Shown here: one piece after another, positions 48,471 through 59,595 of the stretch | How positions within the stretch are numbered: position 1 is the stretch's first letter | Layout: every line of letters begins with the position of its first letter | Assembly: GCA_964034945.1 (NCBI GenBank) | Contig: OZ035961.1 | Location: forward strand, 86,632,124-86,696,123 | From: Chrysopilus asiliformis | Lineage: Eukaryota > Arthropoda > Insecta > Diptera > Rhagionidae | Reading direction: 5' to 3' | DNA: 64,000 nucleotides | Translations under genes and position numbers: made by a program | Notes under the pieces: generated by a model | Databases searched by the model: none | Told to the model about the DNA's origin: nothing | The model's input: the letters and a program-made list of their open reading frames with translations, nothing else

Positions 48471-49207
48471 TTTAAATCTAAGTTTAATAAGTTTTAAGCT
48501 TTTTTTTTATTATTTTAGTTTTGGGACTTTATCCCGATGCAGTGTTCGGCTTCCTAAAATTGTGTTTCGTAGTGATTTTCTTTTCCGCTGCAGCACCTAC
48601 AATATTACGTGGGCAAACCATGTAAAATCGCAATTTTTGTAAGATATTTTTTATTGCAACCAGTAAAGCCAGTTGAGTGGACATAAATAACAGCGCATCT
48701 CATGCACTAAATTTTAATCAATATTACACAAAAAAAAATTGTATCTGACAACACAGTTCCGAATGAAATGCCAATAATCTTAATAGATGTGCATATGGCT
48801 TTTAACCAAGTCAAACTCTATTACATATTTATGGTAAATGCGATCGCATTACGTATATATATATGATATGAAATTGAAAATGTTTAACAGTCGACAATGA
48901 ATTGATGAGAGTTCTCTTCGCTATACTTATGGTCGTGATTATAATAGATATGGGATTTATTTATATGCTGCATTTACAATCAAAGCAACGAACGAACAAT
49001 GTTAATGACGACGACAATCACGACGTCTTTATATGATGGAAATGAAAGAATGAATTTGTATTAAAAATGAGAAACAGAGATAAGAATGCTTAATATCAGT
49101 TTTATAACTTGCTTCAATTTCTCATTGACAACATTATTAAGATGTGGCAATAACTTATACTAATATTTACATTTGTTTTTACTCATTTCTATTTTTTTTT
49201 CTTTCAG
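48471..49207. other. upstream/intronic DNA of Arf6
   Basis: AT-rich; ends in the pyrimidine-rich acceptor TTTTTTTTCTTTCAG at 49207, so it is the last part of an intron separating an upstream 5' UTR exon from the first coding exon. Confidence 0.55.
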
Positions 49208-49237
49208 TTGCCCCATTTTTGGGGTATTTAGTTCAAT

Positions 49238-52133
<2,896 letters not shown>

Positions 52134-53040
52134 GAATAAATCAATTTTAAAATGTTGCCAAAACAAATTTAAGTGTAACAAACACAAAAAAAAATATTTA
52201 AAAAAATAAACAAAAAATTTAATATAAACAAAGTAAAACAAAAATCAAATAAAAAGAGAAAAATTGAACATAATAAATTACAAACTTAGAGTTTAAATAT
52301 ATAAAAAAAGAAATCGGTTGTAAAACTGCTATTAATAATAATAATAATAAATTATTATTTTTTAATAAAACAAATTGAGAGAAAAACATCAATATGCAAT
52401 TCATCTAATTATAACAGAAAAGTAAACAATTACAAATCAAAGGATTCAAAGTAAGATTCAAATTCTATACTCCAAAATAGAATCAAATATACTTTACTCA
52501 AATGACTTACCTGTAAATGGAATCCATTTCAAGCCATTTCAATCGAAAATATATTTCAATATGTAATCATAAATAGATTATTTGAATTAGCAATGATCAA
52601 ATTCGTCAGCGCCGTCAGAAAAAAAGAACGCAAAGAGGAATCAAATTAAGAAAACTTTGTTAATTTCTTCACGGACAACTTCTATACATATAAATAATAT
52701 ACGCACTGTAATTCCATCGAATATAAATCTGCCTCTTGTTTTTTATATTCGGAAAACAAAAAAAAAATAGAGACATAAAATTTAAAAAATCCATTAATAA
52801 ATTATTTAGAAAAGGTTTTATATAAAAAACAAAAAATAAATAATAAAAATAATAAACATCAATGATATATGAGAAAAAATGAAATTGTGAATAAAAACTA
52901 AATGCAAGATAAAGAAAAAATTAATGAATGTTCGCTAAAATATGTAGTAAGTTTTCTTTTTTATAAGAATTTAACAAATTTAGCTATTAAATACGATTAC
53001 AAATATTAAAAATGTATATTTATGATGATTTCACTATTTC
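52134..53040 (+). other. Arf6 3' UTR region
   Basis: Extremely AT-rich with AATAAA sites, the first 3 nt after the stop codon (52136) and others at intervals (TAATAAATAATAAA run near 52330). The true poly(A) site cannot be chosen from sequence alone. Confidence 0.55.
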
Positions 53041-53299
53041 CATAATATTCCTTAACATTTAATCCCGAAAAGGTATTCTAAGGTAATGTAATTTTAGTAC
53101 TGATGTAATTTAATTCGATTTTTCGCACCAACTTGGTAAGTTTTTAAATTTGTAGAAAAAGATTTGATCAATGTGGTTTCACCAACGATATTCAGGGTGA
53201 AAGGGGTTTGGTACAATAAAATCCGTTTGGTACTTTTTTCTTATTTTACTTAAAATTAAAGCTCGATCTATTAATCGCCTTGGACCAACATTGGAAAAA

Positions 53300-54088
53300 A
53301 TCACTCTTTCGGCCAAACTTCGGCTTCGGTTAAAATTAAGCCGAAGGTGCAAGTCAAATGTCAACGCAATGAAGAAAAAAAAACAAGGATGGTTGAGCTA
53401 ATTTTTTTCACATTGGAGTATCCCGAAAATTTGTATTTGGTGAACGGCGATTTGGAAATTATTTATTTGCCAGTGGAATTTCTTCGTCAACTCAAAATAT
53501 TTACCCAGAAAATATCTCACAGTTCGTCTCAAATAAAAAGACACTACAGAATTTTCTTCGAACATTTATGTCCAAAAAAAAATTTATAACAAAAATTGCA
53601 CATGGAAATTGGCGAAATTTATGTTTAATCGAGACCTAAAAATAAAGAAAAACTGCAAAGAATTAAAGCAAATCTATTTTCCTAATGAGATTTATCACAG
53701 ATGATTTCTCTGTGGTTTTACGCATGACTTTTTTTTGTTAGATGTTGAAAGTTGTGTTTTTAAAAAGCTATAAAAGCGCGTCGTGGGAAAAATCATTGGA
53801 AAACAAGTTTACCGTCTTCAGTTGACTGATTATGGCAACTTTTAAGATATTACAACAAAAAATGTTTCCTCTTTTTTTTCTTTTATTATTGATGGGAATT
53901 GTTTGAGCTTTGGTATTGTAAGTTTTCAAATCTTTCTTTTATTTTGAACGACAAAAAATTATTTTAAGAAAACTGCCAGTGTTTTTCCCTTACGGTAAAC
54001 CTTCATATCAGTCCTTATGCCAACCTTCAGTTAAAACAAAACCTAAGTTCGGCTTCGGCCAAAAACTGACTTTCCGTTGGACTCTACT
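53300..54088 (-). mobile_element. TIR element, GCCGAAGCCGAAC family, copy 2
   Basis: Minus-oriented relative of 29931-30540. On the minus strand it begins AGAGTCCAACGGAAAGTCAG, then TTTTTGGCCGAAGCCGAAC, and ends near 53300 in the inverted GGCCAAACTTCGGCTTCGG block. Shared interior: GGTTTACCGTAAGGGAAAAA and GGTCTCGATTAAACATAAAT. The frame at 53347-53589 is inside the element. Confidence 0.65.
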
Positions 54089-54368
54089 TATAACGCATAT
54101 GATACGATGAACAAACAATTCATAAAGAGAAAGATATTTGTAGTATTTTTTTAGTTATTCGAAACACATGCAGTTTAATCAATATTTTGAAATTATTTTA
54201 GCTACTTTTTTGACAAAGCTACACACAAGAATTTAAATCTAAAAACAAATAATGGGAAATCGTAATTCACAAAAATTACTTCAATTTAAATTACTTTTTT
54301 TCTTCAAAGTAGAATAAAAATATAATAAAATAATTTTTTTTAAAAATATTCCATAAAAATTGCAACGA

Positions 54369-54742
54369 TTAATCCCTTAATTGAATTTTCGGTCCAAGAA
54401 AAAGAACAGATAATCCTGTATCATCACTCATCCCACACGATTTATGTCCTGCAATATCTTGGTTACTGCTAAAAAATAATCAACTCTCAATCATATAAAT
54501 ATCATTGTAAATTTATGTAAATTTTACACATACGACAATGCTTCTGTCGGCGAATCACATTTTTCCTTAACTGCAGAAGGGATGCATGAAATTTTAGGTT
54601 TGGGTTCAAGAATATACGAATAGTCATTATTGACGCAAATATTTTTTGTTTGAGATGTCGATGCTTGACTAAAATCGTCCAAACTTTTTACTTTATACAC
54701 GTTTAATTTCTCCAGATCAAAATTCTTTCTTTCACTTTCCAT
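54369..54742 (-). CDS. small two-exon gene, unknown function
   Basis: Exon 1 54742-54534 and exon 2 54468-54369, separated by a 65-nt intron (TC|GTATGT ... TTTTTTAG|C). Joined they give 309 nt, 102 aa, ending at TAA. The frame stays open across the join although each side stops soon if unspliced. The product starts MESERKNFDLEKLNVYKVKS, has a mid-section with Y-S-Y-I-L-E-P-K-P-K-I-S, and ends G-L-S-V-L-F-L-G-P-K-I-Q-L-R-D. No signal peptide, membrane segment or known domain. The acceptor is of NAGNAG type (TTTAGCAG), so a one-residue length variant is possible. It lies convergent to Arf6 and downstream, same strand, of TMEM199. I do not recognise the family; a chance spliceable ORF is possible. 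Confidence 0.45.
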
Positions 54743-54994
54743 ATTTTATTTTTCAAATGCAATTTTGTCACTTAAAGTTTAATTATTAATTTTTTTTTTA
54801 AATTTCGTTCTAAAACGTATTTTTTGCTTTTTTGTAAAGTGAATTAAAAATATTTTGATTTTCACGGTTGCTTTGTTTTAAATATCGTAGGACCAAGATG
54901 GCAGACGTCCGTTCTTCAAAACACTTTTAACTACGAATTTGGTCAAATAAAATGTGTCCGTTTAAATAGTCTCGGAGACAACTTCTACTGTATA

Positions 54995-55157
54995 CAGTGG
55001 AACCTCCATATAACGAAATTTTTCCCAGAGCTGACTTAGGAAGAGAAACACGGACCAAATGAAATCGTCTCCATATAACGGAATTTTCCAAAAACTTCTA
55101 AATAATGAAATTTTTCCCGTTCCTTCAGGGATCTTGTTATATAGAGAGCTTCCATTT
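54995..55157. mobile_element. pogo-like MITE, right end decayed
   Basis: TA then CAGTGGAACCTCCATATAAC on the left. The right side, inverted, reads AATGGAAGCTCTCTATATAA and GGGAAAAATTTCATTAT, pairing with the left CGAAATTTTTCCC. The right terminus has lost the CACTG consensus. Confidence 0.55.
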
Positions 55158-55357
55158 ATTTATGACATTTATGTCACCCTGAATAATAAATTAAATACAA
55201 GAGGTTTAATTTAAATTGTTTAAAGAAAATACAACATCGCAGCAGAAAGGGGGGGAGGCACAGACGACAAAGATTCGATAGTATGAATAGAATAAAACTG
55301 AAGCTGTTCACTGTTGTGATTCCTAGATTCTGAAATACTTGAAATTACACAACTTAC

Positions 55358-55435
55358 CTTGAAATCGCTACTGGCGATCCCGTCATATTCAGTCTCAATT
55401 GAAATCAATTCTTTTTTAATATAAACTTTCTTCAT
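55358..55435 (-). CDS. possible isolated coding exon
   Basis: ATG at 55435 opens 26 codons (MKKVYIKKELISIETEYDGI...) to a strong donor, TTCAAG|GTAAGT, at 55358, phase 0. I-K-K-E resembles a SUMO-acceptor-like motif. No acceptor joins it convincingly to the gene at 54742-54369 in frame. The donor may be fortuitous. Confidence 0.2.
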
Positions 55436-55546
55436 ATTGATTACATATTGACGTAAATTCAAAGTTGTGGTGTCACAAGTCTATTACAATCAGGTTCTAT
55501 ATGTGATGTTTTTGCTACACATTTTAAAAAACGTTACTCCATGTTA

Positions 55547-55552
55547 TTTATT
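55547..55552 (-). terminator. polyadenylation signal AATAAA after TMEM199
   Basis: On the minus strand AATAAA lies about 80 nt beyond the TMEM199 stop codon. None occurs between BLOC1S5 and TMEM199. Confidence 0.5.
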
Positions 55553-55632
55553 TTTGATTTAATAATAGGATTGCAAACAAACCAGGAAAATAGAATACAT
55601 TGTTTAAAACAAAAACAATTAAATAAAATATG

Positions 55633-56633
55633 TTAATCTTTATGCAACTTTCCAGTATTTCGGATAGGTATTGGTTCATCCATTATAACATCGTATTCGT
55701 TCAATTTCTTAGCCAAAAAGTAAATTTCCGCAAGTGCTATGACTAAAGCGCAAATAATACCCAAAAGTAAACGAAATCCAAAGTCCAAATTGCCGAGGAT
55801 CAATTCCACGCCAATAAAACCAAATGCAAAGCCAGCGACCACTGAAAAAATAAACTGCAACACTGCAATCAATTGACGATTTATTGATTTCACTGGAAAA
55901 AAATTTTTTCAAATAAATTTTAAATTATGATAATTTTTTTTAAATTTTTTATACCTTGATAAGCGATAGTATCTTCAGGTAGATCCCTTCTGCTACTGTC
56001 GACATTCTTTGTCATATTTCTATAAACGCGAGCATCCTGTTCCTGCCTAAGTTTCTGGCATCGGGCTTCAAGTTCTGGATTCCGTGGAATTATTTGATTT
56101 TTTGGCAGAACAAGCTTTGATCCAACTAGCAGTTCATGCAGATATTTGTCCGTCTTTTGTTTGCTGCGCTCGTCTCCAAGGATGTTGCTGACCCATCGTA
56201 AATCATTAAGTGTTAGTAATAATTTGGACTTTTCCTTTAGTTTATTTTCTGCTTTGAGTTTTTTCTGTTTTGTTTTGCTTCTTTTAGCCAGTGGATCGAC
56301 GTTCTCACCAATCGTTTCAATATTATCCTCATCGTGGTCGTCTTCCTCATCTTCATTTTCGCTCACGTTGAATAAATCATTGAAACATTTGTCACTTTTC
56401 AGCATATTTAGCGAGACCTCCTCCAAAATTCTTAATTCATTCTCGCTGTATTTCTCGGGGCCGAATTCCCCATTAAAAGGTTGAATCTTTCTTTTCGTTT
56501 TACTGTGCGCATCGTAGATTTTTATGACATTCTCCGGCATTTCGTTGATGCCATCAAGACTAGCAATAAAAGAGCACAGTTGCTCTGATGGCTTGACCCT
56601 TACTGTGCAATCGACTATGGAACCTTTGGACAT
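55633..56633 (-). CDS. TMEM199: TMEM199/Vma12 V-ATPase assembly factor
   Basis: Exon 1 56633-55955, intron with CAAG|GTATAA and TTTTTTTCCAG, exon 2 55892-55633; 939 nt, 312 aa. Family identity rests on YLHELLVGSKLVLP (164-177), P-R-N-P-E-L-E-A-R (183-191) and two C-terminal membrane spans (about 234-255 and 266-287) with A-L-A-E-I-Y-F-L, aligning with human TMEM199 in the same order. TMEM199, the homologue of yeast Vma12, helps assemble the V-ATPase membrane sector in the ER and hence controls lysosomal and Golgi acidification. The N-terminal half is longer than in the about 208-aa human protein and holds an acidic run (92-105, E-D-E-E-D-D-H-D-E-D) and a lysine-rich stretch. The C-terminus K-L-H-K-D is lysine-bearing but not a canonical KKXX. 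The start is only 42 nt after the BLOC1S5 stop. Confidence 0.92.
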
Positions 56634-56675
56634 TTTTATGCGCTTTCTTATGCCTTAAGTATGAACAAACAGAAT

Positions 56676-57367
56676 CTATTTATGGATATGGAGCTTCCTC
56701 TCTAGATCTGAGTAGAATTCACTGATTTCCTCCTCTTTCTCTTCAAACGTCAAATCAATGCGAGAACATTTGTGGGTCATATCATCAATGAAATCTTGCC
56801 ATACTTTCTTCCGGGTTTCACGGTTTTTCTCGAGCTGCAAGTCCTACAAGATCGTATCGTCTGGGCTCAGTAATTGGTATTTTGTTTCATGAAAAAACGC
56901 TTACCAAATTGGGATCCCTTTCCTTGTCCAATACTTCGTTACACGCTAGCAAAGTCTCGTTCAAACTAAGTTTAAGGTTGGGCAAATTTGTTTCACTGGC
57001 CGCAAAACAACGCTTGATGATGTTGTCGCTTATTTCAGTGGTTGTCTGAATTGCCGTGAACAAATTCTCAACTTCTCGATCACCCCGTTTTTCCTGGAAC
57101 GAACCCAACCTTAATGAAAACCCACCTTTCACCCTCTACCGCAGGTAGTTGCAACTTTTATCTCGTTTTATTGCTTGCAACAAATACATTTTATTTCAGT
57201 GACTTACCTCGAATTCTTTTACGAATGATAAAACTTCGCCGCTGAGAAAGGGTCGATGGTCGAATAAACGGGTATAAATCTCACCAATATCTGAAAGTAA
57301 ATTACAATGAATATAGACTGAAGATAAATTTGAGCCTTTACAAACCTCTAATAATTTCACTGGACAT
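56676..57367 (-). CDS. BLOC1S5: BLOC-1 subunit 5 (Muted)
   Basis: Four coding exons: 57367-57346, 57290-57208, 57093-56905, 56843-56676; 462 nt, 153 aa, frame kept at every join. D-I-G-E-I-Y-T-R-L-F-D-H-R-P (about 8-21), F-V-K-E-F-E-E-K-R-G-D-R-E (31-43) match human BLOC1S5 (D-L-G-E-I-H-S-R-L-L-D-H-R-P, F-V-K-E-F-E-E-K-R-G-L-R-E). The rest is helical and coiled-coil-like, as in the family, ending K-L-H-I-H-K. BLOC-1 acts on endosomal tubules in the biogenesis of lysosome-related organelles such as pigment granules. Exon 1 encodes only 7 codons plus one base; its donor (AGAG|GTTTGT) is sub-optimal. The upstream 150-300 bp hold a foldback MITE. Transcription likely reads on into TMEM199. Confidence 0.93.
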
Positions 57368-57539
57368 TGCCCGTTTTCCTAGAACTTAATTTATATCAGT
57401 TTTCGTGTTTTCTTAACGAAATTCTGTCAAACACTTCGTCAATTTCACCCGTGAATATTTTTATTGCACGTGACAGTTCGGAAGTGTTACCAGATTCGAA
57501 AAAACAGTTGTCAACTTGTCATCAGTGAAGGCAGGCCTT

Positions 57540-57712
57540 AAGACCATGTTCATATTGGTTGGAATAGTCCGCCTAATTCTGACAGAAACTTGCAACATTT
57601 AGGCAAGGTGAGGAAGTGGGACTGCTGATAGGGCATTCCTCACCTTGCCTAAATCTTGTCAGTTTCTGTCCTAAATAGATGGACTATTTCAACCAATGTG
57701 AACAGACTCAAA
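57540..57712. mobile_element. foldback MITE upstream of BLOC1S5
   Basis: A long imperfect palindrome. The left TGTTCATATTGGTTGGAATA pairs with the right (inverted) TGTTCACATTGGTTGAAATA, and the inner arm CTAA/GACAGAAACT, ATTTAGGCAAGGTGAGGAA pairs similarly, leaving a loop of about 20 nt near 57625. No coding content. It lies about 170 bp above the BLOC1S5 start codon. Confidence 0.75.
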
Positions 57713-57853
57713 AGAAAAAAAAATCGTCAAATTTCGCAATAAAGAAAAAACTGGATTTTATCTTTAAATTTAGGGGGAAAAAACCAATATGAAGCAAAAA
57801 TAATAAGTGAGATTTTTGTCGTTCGATTTTCTGGCATGGAGAGTGAATTATGG

Positions 57854-58226
57854 AGCTAGTTTCTAAACGTCGATGCGTCCGTCATGCGTGCGTCCGGTTG
57901 ACAGTTCGATGCGGTGACAGTTGGGTCCGGCAACGAATCTGGAGTTAATTCATTGTTTTGGACTTCTTCTATTAGTTTATCATCGAAACAATTACTTTCA
58001 ATTTGTTCCATAGTTAAATTGCTTAAATCGTAAACAAACTTTTTTGCTAAATGACATTTCCGTGCTTTGCTGCATGTAAAAGTAGAAATTCGACCTACTC
58101 TATGAGGTTGCCGCATCGAAAAACGTATTATTAGGGGAGTACTCATAGCATCCCGTTGATTTTACTCGAACTGTCAACGTGACGGACGCATGACGGACTC
58201 ATCGACCTATGATTCAGGTTCTACCT
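57854..58226 (-). mobile_element. TIR element with ATGCGTCCGTC-repeat ends, copy B (uninterrupted)
   Basis: Minus-oriented copy of 38519-39449 without the 550-bp insert. It encodes the same short frame (M-R-Q-P-H-R-V-G-R-I-S-T-F-T-C ..., about 58116 to 57880) with a few amino-acid differences. The left (+ strand) terminus has a small deletion. It supplies the empty site for the nested MITE. Confidence 0.75.
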
Positions 58227-58300
58227 TTAGTTCTATATAGCTCAAGAAAATTAAAAACGTGCCTATTATAGTAAAAAAATTATTAACCGGTTCATATGTA

Positions 58301-59593
58301 ACACATGGATCAATAAGTCCCGAGACTAACAATGAAAACAACATTTTTTTTGCCAAATTTTTTTTTATTCATCAATATAATCACCTTTTAGGGTGATACA
58401 ATCGTTCCAACGCTTTTCCAATTTTTCAATACCATGTTTATAAAAAAAATTATCTTTCGCTTCAAAATAAGCTTCAGTTTCAGCGATGACCTCCTCATTT
58501 GAGCCAAATCTTTTTCCCTGGAGCATTTTTTTAAGATCAGCAAAGAGCCAGTAGTCACTGGGGGCTAAATATGGCGAGTATGGGGGGTGGGGAAGCAGAT
58601 GAAAGCCCAATTCGTTCAATTTTGCCATTGTTTTCATCGACTTGTGGCAGGGTGCATTGTCTTGGTGAAAAGGGATTTTTTTTCTCTGCATGTGCGGTCG
58701 TTTTTTTGCGATTTCCTCCTTCAAACGCACCAGCAAGTCAATATAATAATCACTGTTGATCGATTTACCTTTTTCGAGGTAGTCAATGAAAATCACGCCA
58801 TGCGTATCCCAAAAAACTGACGCCATGACTTTGCCAGCTGACTGCTGCGTTTTCGGACGCTTCGGACGGCTTTCGCCAGCTGTGCGCCACTCAGATGACT
58901 GCCGCTTCGACTCTGGAGTGTAGTGATGTATCCATGTTTCGTCCATGGACACGTAACGACGCAAGAAATCTTTTTTATTGCGAGTAAATAGCGATAAACA
59001 GCTTTCTGAATCATCGACTCGTTGCTGTTTTTGTTCCATCGAAAGCAATCGCGGCACCCACTTGGAAAAAACCTTTTTCATGCTCAATTTTTCATGAAGG
59101 ATAGTAAATGCACTTCCATATGATATCTGTGTTATCTCAGCAATCTCACGGAGCTTCACTTTACGATCTTTCATTATAATTTTTGTCACTTCACTCACAT
59201 TTTCCGGTGTAACGGCTTCCACAGGTCTACCCGAGCGTTCCGCGTCATTTGTGTCGGTACGACCACGTTTAAACTCGGCAAACCACCGACAAATCGTTGC
59301 TTTTGATGGACAAGAGTCCGGGTAACATTTTTCAATCCATTGTTTCGCTTGCACGGTGTTTTTACCCATTAAAAAACAATGTTTTATCAGAACACGAAAC
59401 TCGGTTTTTTCCATTTTTTAAACAAACTACAAAACGACTTTACTCCAACCTCGATAACTCAGCTGTTTCTGGTCCGATCGACTTAAAATTTTGACACGTT
59501 TCAAGCAAAGGTTAGTACTCTAGAAAGACGTGGTTACTGGTTTACTACGAGCGTCATCTCTGGGTTAGTCTCGGGACTTATTGATCCATGTGT
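58301..59593 (-). mobile_element. full-length mariner transposon (irritans-like)
   Basis: 1293 bp with identical 30-bp inverted ends (ACACATGGATCAATAAGTCC, then CGAGACTAAC) and TA duplicated at 58299-58300 and 59594-59595. Size and layout match intact mariners. It contains an uninterrupted transposase. Identical TIRs and the open frame point to a recent insertion. Confidence 0.97.
58365..59414 (-). CDS. mariner transposase, apparently intact
   Basis: 349 aa, complete from ATG to TAA, the normal mariner length. The N-terminal paired-like HTH region starts F-R-V-L-I-K-H-C-F-L; W-V-P-R-L-L (119-124) is the linker motif (usually W-V-P-H/R-E/L-L). The catalytic triad of the DD34D class is present: D158 in M-D-E-T-W, D252 in H-Q-D-N-A-P-C-H, D287 in A-P-S-D-Y. 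Closest in wording to the irritans subfamily (Himar1-like: K-H-C-F-L-M-G-K-N-T, E-R-S-G-R-P, M-D-E-T-W-I-H-H-Y-T-P-E-S). One unusual change: Y-S-P-Y-L-A-P-S-D, where Y282 replaces the highly conserved but non-catalytic aspartate of Y-S-P-D-L-A-P-S-D. It acts in the nucleus on its own 30-bp ends by cut-and-paste at TA. Whether it is active is unknown. Confidence 0.97.
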   Translation of the reverse strand: MEKTEFRVLIKHCFLMGKNTVQAKQWIEKCYPDSCPSKATICRWFAEFKRGRTDTNDAERSGRPVEAVTPENVSEVTKIIMKDRKVKLREIAEITQISYGSAFTILHEKLSMKKVFSKWVPRLLSMEQKQQRVDDSESCLSLFTRNKKDFLRRYVSMDETWIHHYTPESKRQSSEWRTAGESRPKRPKTQQSAGKVMASVFWDTHGVIFIDYLEKGKSINSDYYIDLLVRLKEEIAKKRPHMQRKKIPFHQDNAPCHKSMKTMAKLNELGFHLLPHPPYSPYLAPSDYWLFADLKKMLQGKRFGSNEEVIAETEAYFEAKDNFFYKHGIEKLEKRWNDCITLKGDYIDE

Positions 59594-59595
59594 TA

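Noticed and set aside
54735..55358. Joining the exon at 55435-55358 to the gene at 54742
   Set aside because: The only in-frame acceptor (inside the 54742 exon) has no pyrimidine tract, and the better acceptor upstream gives an immediate stop.
56146..56484. 112-codon + strand frame
   Set aside because: Antisense shadow of TMEM199 exon 1 (S/L-rich because it reads the opposite of acidic/lysine codons).
57094..57132. In-frame upstream extension of BLOC1S5 exon 3 (MKGGFSLRLGSF)
   Set aside because: This is intron sequence; homology to the BLOC1S5 family begins at the acceptor before E-K-R-G and an upstream exon supplies F-V-K-E-F-E.
58571..59014. Open frames inside the mariner on both strands
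   Set aside because: Shadows of the transposase gene.
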